Shown one piece after another: positions 25,521-34,386 of a DNA stretch of 64,000 nucleotides. The number at the start of each line of letters is the position of its first letter. Positions within the stretch are counted from its first letter, which is position 1. Both the position numbers and the translations under genes were made by a program. The notes under the pieces are model-generated. The model made no database searches and was not told the origin of the DNA. It worked only from the letters and a program-made list of their open reading frames with translations. Source of the stretch: Streptococcus salivarius (GTDB taxonomy: Bacteria; Bacillota; Bacilli; Lactobacillales; Streptococcaceae); NCBI RefSeq assembly GCF_009738225.1, contig NZ_CP018187.1:1064501-1128500 (forward strand), written 5' to 3'.

Positions 25521-26513
25521 ATGGCTACAATTAAAGATGTTGCTAAGAAGGCTGGAGTCAGCCCATCAACGGTAAGTAGGACATTAAAAGATAACTCGGC
25601 TATATCAGAAGAAACAAAAATTAAAGTAAGAGCAGCTATGGAAGAATTAGGTTATGTACCAAACTCAGCAGCACAAATGTTGGCAACAGGCTTAACTCAT
25701 AGTTTAGGTGTTGTTCTTCCTCCCTTAACAGACCGTGAAAATATCAGCCAGCCCTTCTATATGGAGATTTTAACAGCAATCAATGAAGAGGCTAGTTGTC
25801 ATTCTCAGGTCGTTAGTATTGCTACGGGTGCTACTCTAGAGGAATTAGTCAAGCAAGTTGAGCTCATGCATCGCCAAAAACGGGCAGATGGCTTTATAAT
25901 TCTCTATTCAGAAAAGAAAGATCCGGTTAAAGATTACTTATTAAAACAAAAAGTACCTTTTGTAGTGGTTGGAGCAGCAGTGGATAATGAAAATAAAGTA
26001 ACCTATATTGATAATGATAATAAGGAATTAGGTCATGAAGCTGTGAACTACTTACAGGCAAAAGGTCACCGAAAGATTGGTTTTGTCACAGACGATTTAT
26101 TTGGGCAAGTAGGACAGGAACGTTATCAAGGGTATCAGGAAGCGGCAGACAATCTAAATTTGGATGTCTTACCTGAACTTGTATTTTCAGCTCGAACAAT
26201 CGAGACTTTTAAAAAGGAATTGGAAAGATTTTCTCCGACAGCTTTGATTGTTAAGGATGACCTTATTGCCCTTCGTCTCATTCAATGGTTAAACAACCAA
26301 GGATTTAGAGTTCCTGAAGATTATGCCATTATTTCTTTCAATAATTCGACTTTTGCTGAAATCATGCATCCTTTCTTGACCACATTTGACATTAATATTC
26401 AGGCACTAGCTAAAGAAAGTGTTCAAAACCTTCTTGGGATTCTTAAAGCGACTAAGATTAAGTCGCAAAAAGTCATTATTCCATTTAAACTTATAGAAAG
26501 AGAAAGCGTCTGA
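25521..26513 (+). CDS. malR: Maltose operon repressor, LacI family
   Basis: 330 residues. An N-terminal LacI helix-turn-helix (TIKDVAKKAGVSPSTVSRTL, residues 3-22) is followed by a periplasmic-binding-protein-like ligand domain. Position between the divergent transporter operon and malQ-glgP, plus operator-like palindromes at all three promoters, marks it as the local maltose regulator. By analogy with S. pneumoniae MalR it should release DNA when maltose or maltodextrin is present. GAGAGGG precedes the ATG by a short spacer. A terminator follows about 30 bases after the stop. Confidence 0.9.
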   Translation: MATIKDVAKKAGVSPSTVSRTLKDNSAISEETKIKVRAAMEELGYVPNSAAQMLATGLTHSLGVVLPPLTDRENISQPFYMEILTAINEEASCHSQVVSIATGATLEELVKQVELMHRQKRADGFIILYSEKKDPVKDYLLKQKVPFVVVGAAVDNENKVTYIDNDNKELGHEAVNYLQAKGHRKIGFVTDDLFGQVGQERYQGYQEAADNLNLDVLPELVFSARTIETFKKELERFSPTALIVKDDLIALRLIQWLNNQGFRVPEDYAIISFNNSTFAEIMHPFLTTFDINIQALAKESVQNLLGILKATKIKSQKVIIPFKLIERESV

Positions 26514-26542
26514 ACTTATCCCTAATAGGTTAAGGAGCATCC

Positions 26543-26578
26543 AAGTAGTTGGTTAGAAAAACAGCCGGCTACTTTTTT
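26543..26578 (+). terminator. Terminator of malR
   Basis: AAGTAG..GGTT pairs with AGCC..CTACTT, then a T run. Confidence 0.75.
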
Positions 26579-26713
26579 CGTTTAAAAAGAAACCTATTTT
26601 TTCGAATTCAATAGAAATAAAGATTTAAGAAAATACTCCCGTAATGTAAGCGCTTGTTTTACGAACTTTATTTTAAAGAGCTATAAATTTTTTTATTTTT
26701 TTGTTAAAAATTC

Positions 26714-26742
26714 TTGACTAATGCAAGCGTTTGCATTATAAT
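26714..26742 (+). promoter_or_regulatory. Promoter of malQ-glgP with operator filling the spacer
   Basis: TTGACT and TATAAT are 17 bases apart. Almost the whole spacer is the near-palindrome ATGCAAGCGTTTGCAT (26721-26736), a textbook MalR/cre-type site. A weaker cre-like TGTAAGCGCTTG lies upstream near 26645. Confidence 0.85.
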
Positions 26743-26775
26743 AATAAGTGTAAAAAATAATTTGAGGTAAACGTT

Positions 26776-28275
26776 ATGAACAAACGAGCAAGCGGTGTTT
26801 TGATGCACATCACATCACTTCCAGGTGACTACGGGATCGGATCTTTCGGTCAAGCAGCCTATGACTTTGTTGACTTCTTAAAAGAAACAAAACAAACTTA
26901 CTGGCAGATTTTGCCACTTACTACAACAAGTTATGGGGATTCACCTTACCAATCATTCTCAGCGGTAGCAGGAAATACACACTTTATCGATTTGGACTTC
27001 CTTATTCGTGACAAATTTTTAACTAAAGCTGATGTTAAAAACGCTGACTTTGGGTCAGACCCTGAGTTTATTGACTATGCTAAAGTTTACGAAGCACGTC
27101 GTCCAATTCTTGAAAAAGCAGTTAAAGCAATTTTAGCAGATAAGAAAGAAACTAAAAGATTCGAAGCTTTTAAAACTAAAAATGCTAACTGGTTAGCTGA
27201 TTATGCTGATTTCATGGCTATCAAAGAACACTTCGATAACAAAGCACTTCAAGATTGGGATGATAAAAAAGCAGTTAAACGCGATGAAGCAACTCTTGAG
27301 AAACTTCGCAAAGAACTTGCTGATGTTATCACATATCACCAAGTGGTACAATACCTCTTCTTTAGCCAATGGGCAGAACTAAAAGCTTATGCTAACAAAA
27401 ATGGTATTCAAATCATCGGTGACATGCCAATCTACATTTCAGCTGATAGTGTTGAAGTTTGGACTCAACCACATCTCTTCAAACTAGACGCTGAATGTAA
27501 ACCGCGTTACATTGCAGGAGTTCCACCAGATAACTTCTCAGCAACTGGTCAACTTTGGGGTAACCCAATCTATGCTTGGGATAAACACAAAGCAGAAAAT
27601 TATGCTTGGTGGGTATTCCGTATTCAAGAATCATTTAAACTTTATGATTACTTGCGTATTGACCACTTCAAAGGGTTCTCTGACTTCTGGGAAATTCCTG
27701 GAGGAGATGAAACTGCTGAAAATGGTGAATGGGTTCCTGGACCTGGTTATGACCTTTTCAAAGTGGTTAAAGAAGAATTGGGTGATCTTAAAATCATTGC
27801 CGAAGACCTTGGTAACATTGATGATAAGACACGTAAACTTCTTGCAGACTGTGGTTACCCTGGAATGAAGATCGTTCAATTTGGATTCTACGATACTACT
27901 GGAAACAGCATTGACATTCCACACGTATACACACAACATTCAGTTGCCTACACAGGTACACATGATAACGAAGTAATCAACGGTTGGTACGACAACTTGA
28001 CGCAAGAGCAACGTGATTATACTGATGCATACATCAACCGTCGTCAAGGTGAACCAATCACACGTGCTCTTCTTCGCACCCTCTTTGCTACTGTAAGCAA
28101 CACAGCTATTGCGACTATGCAGGATATCCTTGATAAACCTGAAAATAGCCGTACAAACTTCCCTAACACAGTTGGTCAAAACTGGAAATGGCGTATGCTC
28201 CCAGGTGAAATCACTGTCGACAAGAAAGAATTTTTGACAGACATTACAGAAAGATATAATCGAGGTAATAAATAA
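26776..28275 (+). CDS. malQ: 4-alpha-glucanotransferase (amylomaltase)
   Basis: 499 residues, GH77 family. It disproportionates maltodextrins in the cytoplasm, releasing glucose and making longer chains for the phosphorylase encoded next. Family motifs include [12 protein letters not shown] near the N-terminus, the nucleophile region LRIDHFKGF, the acid in AEDLG, and GTHDNEV near the third catalytic aspartate. GAGGTAA lies before the ATG. The stop is one base from glgP, so the two are coupled. Confidence 0.95.
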   Translation: MNKRASGVLMHITSLPGDYGIGSFGQAAYDFVDFLKETKQTYWQILPLTTTSYGDSPYQSFSAVAGNTHFIDLDFLIRDKFLTKADVKNADFGSDPEFIDYAKVYEARRPILEKAVKAILADKKETKRFEAFKTKNANWLADYADFMAIKEHFDNKALQDWDDKKAVKRDEATLEKLRKELADVITYHQVVQYLFFSQWAELKAYANKNGIQIIGDMPIYISADSVEVWTQPHLFKLDAECKPRYIAGVPPDNFSATGQLWGNPIYAWDKHKAENYAWWVFRIQESFKLYDYLRIDHFKGFSDFWEIPGGDETAENGEWVPGPGYDLFKVVKEELGDLKIIAEDLGNIDDKTRKLLADCGYPGMKIVQFGFYDTTGNSIDIPHVYTQHSVAYTGTHDNEVINGWYDNLTQEQRDYTDAYINRRQGEPITRALLRTLFATVSNTAIATMQDILDKPENSRTNFPNTVGQNWKWRMLPGEITVDKKEFLTDITERYNRGNK

Positions 28276-28276
28276 A

Positions 28277-30538
28277 ATGGCTACATTTACACAATATGTT
28301 GAAGCAAAAAACAAAAATCTTAAGGACCTTTCAAACGAAGAAATCTACTATCTTTTGTTGGAATTCGTAAAAGAAGCAGCTGCTCCAAAACCTAAAAACG
28401 ATAGCAAACGCAAAGTTTACTATATCTCAGCTGAATTCTTGATCGGTAAACTTTTGTCTAACAACTTGATCAACTTGGGCATCTACAAAGATGTTAAAGC
28501 TGAATTGGATGCTGCTGGTAAATCAATCAGCGAAATTGAAGACGTTGAACCAGAACCATCTCTTGGTAACGGTGGTTTGGGTCGTTTGGCTTCATGTTTC
28601 ATCGACTCTATGGCAACACTTGGCATCAACGGTGAAGGTGTTGGTCTTAACTACCACTGTGGTCTTTTCAAACAAGTTTTCAAAGATAACAAACAAGATG
28701 CAGAACCAAACTACTGGATTGAAGATCAATCATGGTTGGTACCAACTGATATCTCTTATGATGTTCCATTCAAAAACTTCACATTGAAATCACGTTTGGA
28801 TCGTTTGGATATCTTGGGTTATAAGAAAGAAACTAAGAACTACCTTAACCTCTTTGACATCAATGGTGTGGACTATGATTTGATTGATAAAGGAATCACT
28901 TTTGATCAAGATGAAATCCAAAAGAACTTGACACTCTTCCTTTACCCAGATGACTCAACTCGTAAAGGTGAGCTCTTGCGTATCTACCAACAATACTTCA
29001 TGGTATCAAACGCTGCTCAACTTTTGATCGACGAAGCTATCGAACGTGGATCTAACCTTCACGACCTTCCAGATTACGCTTACGTACAAATCAACGATAC
29101 TCACCCATCAATGGTAATTCCAGAATTGATCCGTCTTTTGACAGAAAAACATGGATTTGAATTTGATGAAGCAGTAGCAATCGTAAGCAAAATGGTTGGT
29201 TACACAAACCACACTATCTTGGCTGAAGCCCTTGAAAAATGGCCTCTTGACTACCTTGAAGAAGTTGTTCCACACCTTGTTGTTATCATCAAGAAATTGG
29301 ATGCTATCATTCGTGAAAAATTCGAAGATCCACGTGTTCAAATCATTGACAAAGACAACCGTGTTCACATGGCACACATGGATATTCACTTCTCTACAAG
29401 CGTTAACGGTGTAGCAGCACTTCACACAGAAATCCTTAAATCTTCTGAGTTGAAACCATTCTACGACCTTTACCCAGAACGCTTCAACAACAAAACAAAC
29501 GGTATTACATTCCGTCGTTGGTTGGAATTCTCAAACCAAGAACTTGCTGATTACATCAAAGAATTGATTGGTGATGGTTACCTTACTGACGCAACACAAT
29601 TGGAAAAATTGGCTGCCTTTGCAGATGATCCAGCAGTTCACAAACGTTTGGCTGAAATCAAATATGATAACAAGTTGTCACTTAAACGTTATCTTAAAGC
29701 CAACAAAGGTATCGATCTTGATGAAAACTCAATCATTGATACTCAAATCAAACGTTTCCACGAATACAAACGTCAACAAATGAACGCTTTGTATGTCATC
29801 CACAAATACTTGGAAATCAAAAAAGGAAACCTTCCAAAACGTAAAATCACTATCATCTTTGGTGGTAAAGCAGCTCCTGCCTACGTTATTGCTCAAGACA
29901 TCATCCACTTGATCTTGTCACTTTCTGAGCTCATCAACAATGATCCAGAAGTAAGCAAATACCTCAACGTTCACTTGGTTGAAAACTATAACGTTACAGT
30001 CGCTGAACACCTTATTCCAGCAACTGATATCTCAGAACAAATCTCATTGGCTTCTAAAGAAGCTTCAGGTACAGGTAACATGAAATTCATGCTTAACGGT
30101 GCCCTCACTCTTGGTACAATGGACGGTGCCAACGTTGAGATTGCTGAATTGGTAGGACCAGAGAACATCTTCACGTTCGGTAAAGACTCTGATACAATCA
30201 TCGACCTTTACGAAAAAGAAGGTTATGTATCACGTGATTACTACAAAAAAGATGCTAACATCAAAGCAGCTGTTGACTTTATTGTAAGTGAAGACCTCGT
30301 TAAAGTTGGAGATAAAGAACGCTTGGAACGTCTCCAAAAAGAACTCATCTCTAAAGACTGGTTTATGACATTGATTGACTTGGCTGAATACATCGACAAG
30401 AAAGAAGAAGTATACGCAGCTTACGAAGATCAAGATGCATGGAACAAAAAAGTTGTTTACAACATCGCTGAAGCAGGGTTCTTCTCATCTGACCGTACAA
30501 TCGAACAGTATGACAAAGACATCTGGCACACAAAATAA
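28277..30538 (+). CDS. glgP: Glycogen/maltodextrin phosphorylase
   Basis: 753 residues, GT35 family. It splits glucose-1-phosphate from maltodextrins or glycogen. The pyridoxal-phosphate lysine lies in [14 protein letters not shown]. The N-terminal part carries the [12 protein letters not shown] substrate segment. It is the second gene of the malQ operon, so its main job here is probably maltodextrin breakdown (malP role) rather than turnover of stored glycogen; no glycogen synthesis genes are nearby. Base composition and codon use look like highly expressed genes, with many repeated preferred codons. Confidence 0.94.
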   Translation: MATFTQYVEAKNKNLKDLSNEEIYYLLLEFVKEAAAPKPKNDSKRKVYYISAEFLIGKLLSNNLINLGIYKDVKAELDAAGKSISEIEDVEPEPSLGNGGLGRLASCFIDSMATLGINGEGVGLNYHCGLFKQVFKDNKQDAEPNYWIEDQSWLVPTDISYDVPFKNFTLKSRLDRLDILGYKKETKNYLNLFDINGVDYDLIDKGITFDQDEIQKNLTLFLYPDDSTRKGELLRIYQQYFMVSNAAQLLIDEAIERGSNLHDLPDYAYVQINDTHPSMVIPELIRLLTEKHGFEFDEAVAIVSKMVGYTNHTILAEALEKWPLDYLEEVVPHLVVIIKKLDAIIREKFEDPRVQIIDKDNRVHMAHMDIHFSTSVNGVAALHTEILKSSELKPFYDLYPERFNNKTNGITFRRWLEFSNQELADYIKELIGDGYLTDATQLEKLAAFADDPAVHKRLAEIKYDNKLSLKRYLKANKGIDLDENSIIDTQIKRFHEYKRQQMNALYVIHKYLEIKKGNLPKRKITIIFGGKAAPAYVIAQDIIHLILSLSELINNDPEVSKYLNVHLVENYNVTVAEHLIPATDISEQISLASKEASGTGNMKFMLNGALTLGTMDGANVEIAELVGPENIFTFGKDSDTIIDLYEKEGYVSRDYYKKDANIKAAVDFIVSEDLVKVGDKERLERLQKELISKDWFMTLIDLAEYIDKKEEVYAAYEDQDAWNKKVVYNIAEAGFFSSDRTIEQYDKDIWHTK

Positions 30539-30559
30539 AAATCTAGTTGCATAGAAGGA

Positions 30560-30588
30560 AACAAGATCAGAAATGGTCTTGTTTTTTT
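30560..30588 (+). terminator. Terminator of malQ-glgP
   Basis: AACAAGATC pairs with GGTCTTGTT around AGAAAT, followed by seven T. Confidence 0.85.
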
Positions 30589-30596
30589 CATGAAAA

Positions 30597-30632
30597 AAAC
30601 ACAGCTAATTTAGATGGTTAGCTGTGTTTACA
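30597..30632 (-). terminator. Terminator of the hypothetical gene at 30647
   Basis: AAACACAGCTAA pairs with TTAGCTGTGTTT (12 pairs); on the minus strand the hairpin is followed by a T run. Convergent with the glgP terminator. Confidence 0.8.
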
Positions 30633-30646
30633 TAAATTTAATTCTG

Positions 30647-31774
30647 TCAGTTATGATAATGATTCAATATATCATTAATATATGCTTCTTTATTTGATGC
30701 ATCATAAGTTTTAGATGTTGAGTATTTTAGATAATGGATTTGATCTTTTGCAGTTCTGGATTCTTCTTGTAGGTATGAATCTGTAATGGTAATTTTAAAG
30801 TTCTCGCTCTTACCTGTTAAATCAAGGCTTAGTGGAAAATTTGTAAATTCATCTGAGTAAAAAGCCATTTTATAAAAGTTGTACCTGTCACCTCTAAATG
30901 AATTTAAGTGAGGGAATTGTATATGGTAGATGCCATTCCAATAATTTCCATACTCTCTAATTTCGTAGTCATCGAAAAATTCCTGGATTCTTTCTTTGTT
31001 AGCAAAATCTTTATCAAAAGTAACAAAGGGAGTTTGCCAATCCCATAATGGAATTTTGCCTTCATTTCCATAGATAAAATAACTTTGCATTTTTCCTGAT
31101 TTAGGATTTTTCAACTGAAAGTGGTATTTACTGACGCCTTCTTTGACAGCTCCAGTTTGATATAGGGTATCCCCAGGGACTATCAAAAAAAGAAAATCTC
31201 TTAGATATAATTCGAAGTTGGCATCCATTGTTTTATCATGTAATCCAGGGAAACGCTGAATTATTTGTCTGTAATTCTCCGCATTAGAAAACCATTCTTT
31301 ATCAAAGCCTGGACCGACTTCAAATACTTTATGATCGAAATAGTTTTGATATTCTTCATAATGGTTTTCAGTAGAGGTCACCTGTCCAAATGGTAAAGTC
31401 ATATTGGTATTATCTGTAAAAGTAATATGTAAGAAAAGTCTTCGGGGATCAATTCCTTTATCAATATAATGGCCGACTTTATAGGCAGACAAATCATCTG
31501 GAAAATCGTCTTTTCCGAAGTGTAGAACCTCAATCTCAATATCTTTGACAACTTTTCTTTGAGGTATTATCTTCTTGACACTGTAATGATAAGCCTTGTA
31601 ATAGTAATTCTCCTTATCATAGAGGTAAGGCTTATAAGCTCTTTGGTAGGCATTATAGAGAAAAATTCCAAGGGTTACAAAAAGAAGCAGAGCTAAGGCT
31701 ATTTTGAACTTTTTATTTATTTTATTAGTTAGCCTTGAGAAAAAGAGACTCAATTTACTAGGATTTTGTATCAT
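30647..31774 (-). CDS. Hypothetical membrane-anchored protein
   Basis: 375 residues; not recognised. The ATG at 31774 is preferred because GGGGAG lies seven bases upstream; an ATG 15 bases earlier lacks a site. A single membrane helix (about 25-42, ALALLLFVTLGIFLYNA) follows a short basic N-terminus, so the remaining ~330 residues probably face outside. These are rich in Tyr, Phe and Asp and lack Cys. There is no signal cleavage site, lipobox or sorting motif. It is monocistronic, with its own terminator, and divergent from lplA. Function unknown. Confidence 0.7.
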   Translation of the reverse strand: MIQNPSKLSLFFSRLTNKINKKFKIALALLLFVTLGIFLYNAYQRAYKPYLYDKENYYYKAYHYSVKKIIPQRKVVKDIEIEVLHFGKDDFPDDLSAYKVGHYIDKGIDPRRLFLHITFTDNTNMTLPFGQVTSTENHYEEYQNYFDHKVFEVGPGFDKEWFSNAENYRQIIQRFPGLHDKTMDANFELYLRDFLFLIVPGDTLYQTGAVKEGVSKYHFQLKNPKSGKMQSYFIYGNEGKIPLWDWQTPFVTFDKDFANKERIQEFFDDYEIREYGNYWNGIYHIQFPHLNSFRGDRYNFYKMAFYSDEFTNFPLSLDLTGKSENFKITITDSYLQEESRTAKDQIHYLKYSTSKTYDASNKEAYINDILNHYHN

Positions 31775-31897
31775 GTCCAAACTCCCCATATATTTTATAC
31801 TATTATATCATGAAAATCCTTATAGCTAAGGCGTCTTCGTGTACTTTGTCACTGTTTTCCTTTATAATATAAGTATCACATTACAAGAGGAGACCTC

Positions 31898-32887
31898 ATG
31901 AAATATATCGTAAATACATCAAATGATCCTGCCTATAATATTGCTTTGGAAGCCTATGCTTTTCGTGAATTGGTGAATGAAGATGAATTGTTCATTCTTT
32001 GGATTAACCGTCCAGCTATCATTGTTGGTAAACACCAAAATACCATTCAAGAGATTAACAAAGAATATACAGATGCTCATGGTATCAAGGTTGTTCGCCG
32101 TTTGTCTGGTGGTGGAGCTGTTTATCACGATTTGAATAACCTGAACTATACCATCATCTCTAATAAGGCAGATGAAGGTGCTTTTGACTTTAAGACTTTC
32201 TCTCAACCTGTAATCGCTACACTTGCTGATTTGGGAGTTAAGGCTGAATTTACTGGCCGTAATGACCTTGAAATCGATGGTAAAAAGTTCTGTGGAAATG
32301 CTCAAGCTTATTATAAAGGTCGTATGATGCACCATGGTTGCTTGCTTTTTGACGTTGATATGTCGGTTCTTGGTCAAGCCCTTAAAGTCAGCAAAGACAA
32401 AATCGAATCAAAAGGCGTTAAATCTGTACGTGCTCGTGTGACCAACATCGTCGACGAATTGCCAGAAAAAATCACTGTAAATGAATTCTCAGATAAAATC
32501 TTGGAAAAAATGAAAGAATTCTACCCAGAAATGACAGAATACGTCCTTTCTGAAAGCGAATTGGCTAAGATTCAAGATTCTTACGAGAAACAATTCAATA
32601 CATGGGATTGGACTTACGGACAGTCACCAGAATACACAGTAGAACGTAATGTTCGTTACCCAGCTGGTAAGATCTCAACCTATGCCAACGTTGAAAATTC
32701 AATCATTAAATCTGTTAAGATTTACGGAGATTTCTTTGGTATCGGAGATGTATCAGATATTGAAGACTTGTTGGTTGGTGTACCTTACGAGTACGAAGAT
32801 GTCTTGGCAAAACTTAAAACTATTGACACAACACATTATTTCTCACGTATGACAACCGAGGAGGTTGCAAAAGCTATCGTAGCTTAA
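31898..32887 (+). CDS. lplA: Lipoate-protein ligase A
   Basis: 329 residues. It activates lipoate with ATP and attaches it to the lysine of lipoyl domains. The motif RRLSGGGAVYHDLNNLNYT (residues 68-86) and the K in GKKFCGNAQ region fit LplA, and the C-terminal accessory domain is present. Substrates in this window are the lipoyl domains of the dehydrogenase E2 and E3. GAGGAG lies seven bases before the ATG. It stands alone with its own terminator. Confidence 0.92.
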   Translation: MKYIVNTSNDPAYNIALEAYAFRELVNEDELFILWINRPAIIVGKHQNTIQEINKEYTDAHGIKVVRRLSGGGAVYHDLNNLNYTIISNKADEGAFDFKTFSQPVIATLADLGVKAEFTGRNDLEIDGKKFCGNAQAYYKGRMMHHGCLLFDVDMSVLGQALKVSKDKIESKGVKSVRARVTNIVDELPEKITVNEFSDKILEKMKEFYPEMTEYVLSESELAKIQDSYEKQFNTWDWTYGQSPEYTVERNVRYPAGKISTYANVENSIIKSVKIYGDFFGIGDVSDIEDLLVGVPYEYEDVLAKLKTIDTTHYFSRMTTEEVAKAIVA

Positions 32888-32897
32888 TCATTGTTTG

Positions 32898-32927
32898 AAC
32901 AATCTGGAAAACTCCAGGTTGTTTTTT
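32898..32927 (+). terminator. Terminator of lplA
   Basis: AACAATCTGG pairs with CCAGGTTGTT (one G-U) followed by TTTT. Confidence 0.85.
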
Positions 32928-33069
32928 CTTGGGAAAAATCTTTCAAAGTGAAATAACGATATAGATATTTTCGCATTGGTTCTGGAAGTTAGTATCTGAT
33001 TGACCTAGTGTGGTATTTTATATTCAGATAGTAAACCTATAAAGCCTCTAAGAGAAAATATCCTATAAC

Positions 33070-33100
33070 ATCTTTCCGAAAAACTGTAATTTTCTTGAAA
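33070..33100 (+). other. difSL chromosome dimer resolution site
   Basis: A 31-base site ATCTTTCCGAAAAACTGTAA followed by TTTTCTTGAAA lies 53 bases before xerS. It agrees closely with the known lactococcal/streptococcal difSL sequence and has the expected place beside its recombinase. It marks the replication terminus region. Confidence 0.85.
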
Positions 33101-33153
33101 GAAAGATAAGGGTGTGATATACTTCTATTAAGTAATTTTGGAGAAAAAAACAA

Positions 33154-34224
33154 ATGAAACGTGAACTCTTACTCGAAAAAATTGAAGAATACAAATCTCT
33201 TATGCCTTGGTTTGTCTTAGAGTATTATCAGTCTAAACTATCGGTTCCATATTCTTTTACGACCTTATACGAATACCTTAAGGAATATAAACGCTTTTTT
33301 GACTGGTTGATTGACTCAGGTATTTCAGATGCTCATGATATTGCCTTAATTGACATCAAAACCCTGGAAAATCTAACTAAAAAGGACATGGAGTCATTTG
33401 TGCTCTATCTACGTGAACGTCCGTCCTTAAATACCTATTCCAAGAAACAGGGAGTTTCTCAAACAACCATTAACCGTACGCTTTCAGCTCTATCTAGTCT
33501 CTATAAGTATTTAACTGAGGAGGTCGAGGGTCCTGACGGTGAGCCATATTTCTATCGTAACGTCATGAAAAAAGTTTCAACTAAGAAAAAGAAAGAAACC
33601 TTGGCTGCACGTGCTGAGAATATCAAACAAAAACTTTTTCTAGGCGATGAAACCATGGAATTTCTTGATTATGTCGAAAACGAATACGAAGTTAAGCTCT
33701 CAAATCGCGCAAAATCTTCGTTTTACAAGAATAAAGAACGTGATTTAGCGATAATAGCCTTGCTACTGGCTTCAGGCGTTCGACTTTCTGAGGCTGTTAA
33801 CCTGGACCTTAAAGATATCAATCTGAAAATGATGGTCATTGATGTTACTCGAAAAGGTGGCAAACGAGACTCAGTTAATGTAGCAAGTTTTGCAAAACCT
33901 TATCTTGAGAATTATCTTAGTATACGTGATAAACGCTATAATGCTGAAAAGCAAGACCTTGCCCTATTTTTAACGGAATATCGAGGTGTTCCAAACCGTA
34001 TTGATGCTTCAAGTATCGAAAAAATGGTTGCCAAATATTCTCAGGATTTCAAGATACGTGTGACTCCCCATAAACTACGACACACTCTGGCAACACGTCT
34101 TTATGATGCTACCAAGTCTCAAGTTTTAGTTAGTCATCAGCTTGGTCATGCTTCCACTCAGGTCACTGATCTTTATACTCATATCGTCAATGATGAGCAA
34201 AAAAATGCTCTAGACAATTTATAA
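33154..34224 (+). CDS. xerS: Tyrosine recombinase XerS
   Basis: 356 residues. The single recombinase that, in streptococci and lactococci, replaces XerC/XerD and resolves chromosome dimers at difSL. Catalytic residues are visible: R210 in SGVRLSE, H306 and R309 in HKLRH, H332 in LGHAS, and the nucleophile Y341 in DLYTH. An N-terminal SAM-like DNA-binding domain occupies about 20-125. The dif site lies immediately upstream, as usual. GGAG is nine bases before the ATG. Confidence 0.95.
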   Translation: MKRELLLEKIEEYKSLMPWFVLEYYQSKLSVPYSFTTLYEYLKEYKRFFDWLIDSGISDAHDIALIDIKTLENLTKKDMESFVLYLRERPSLNTYSKKQGVSQTTINRTLSALSSLYKYLTEEVEGPDGEPYFYRNVMKKVSTKKKKETLAARAENIKQKLFLGDETMEFLDYVENEYEVKLSNRAKSSFYKNKERDLAIIALLLASGVRLSEAVNLDLKDINLKMMVIDVTRKGGKRDSVNVASFAKPYLENYLSIRDKRYNAEKQDLALFLTEYRGVPNRIDASSIEKMVAKYSQDFKIRVTPHKLRHTLATRLYDATKSQVLVSHQLGHASTQVTDLYTHIVNDEQKNALDNL

Positions 34225-34235
34225 TTGGCTATCCC

Positions 34236-34266
34236 AACCATTCCTATTTGGAGTGGTTATTTTTTA
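34236..34266 (+). terminator. Terminator of xerS
   Basis: AACCATTCC pairs with GGAGTGGTT (one G-U), then ATTTTTT. Confidence 0.8.
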
Positions 34267-34270
34267 GTTT

Positions 34271-34332
34271 ACATAAATTTAAATATGTCAAAATAATTTT
34301 ATGACCCTTAGTTAACATAACTAAATCTATGT
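34271..34332. repeat. Two ACATAA-type inverted motifs between xerS and pepN
   Basis: ACATA-N8-TATGT (34271-34288) and ACATAACTAAATCTATGT (34315-34332). Very similar motifs occur at 57786-57803 and 57838-57863, and a half motif at 30630. Role unknown. Confidence 0.45.
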
Positions 34333-34344
34333 AAAATATTACAC

Positions 34345-34380
34345 ACAAAAAACAAACTTTCCTTGAAGGAAAGTTTGTTT
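34345..34380 (-). terminator. Terminator of pepN
   Basis: AAACAAACTTTCC pairs perfectly with GGAAAGTTTGTTT with a small loop; A/T runs on both flanks. Confidence 0.85.
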
Positions 34381-34386
34381 TACTTA

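Noticed and set aside
31919..32377. 152-codon open frame on the minus strand inside lplA
   Set aside because: lplA is a well-conserved enzyme in the other direction; no ribosome site or promoter supports the antisense frame.
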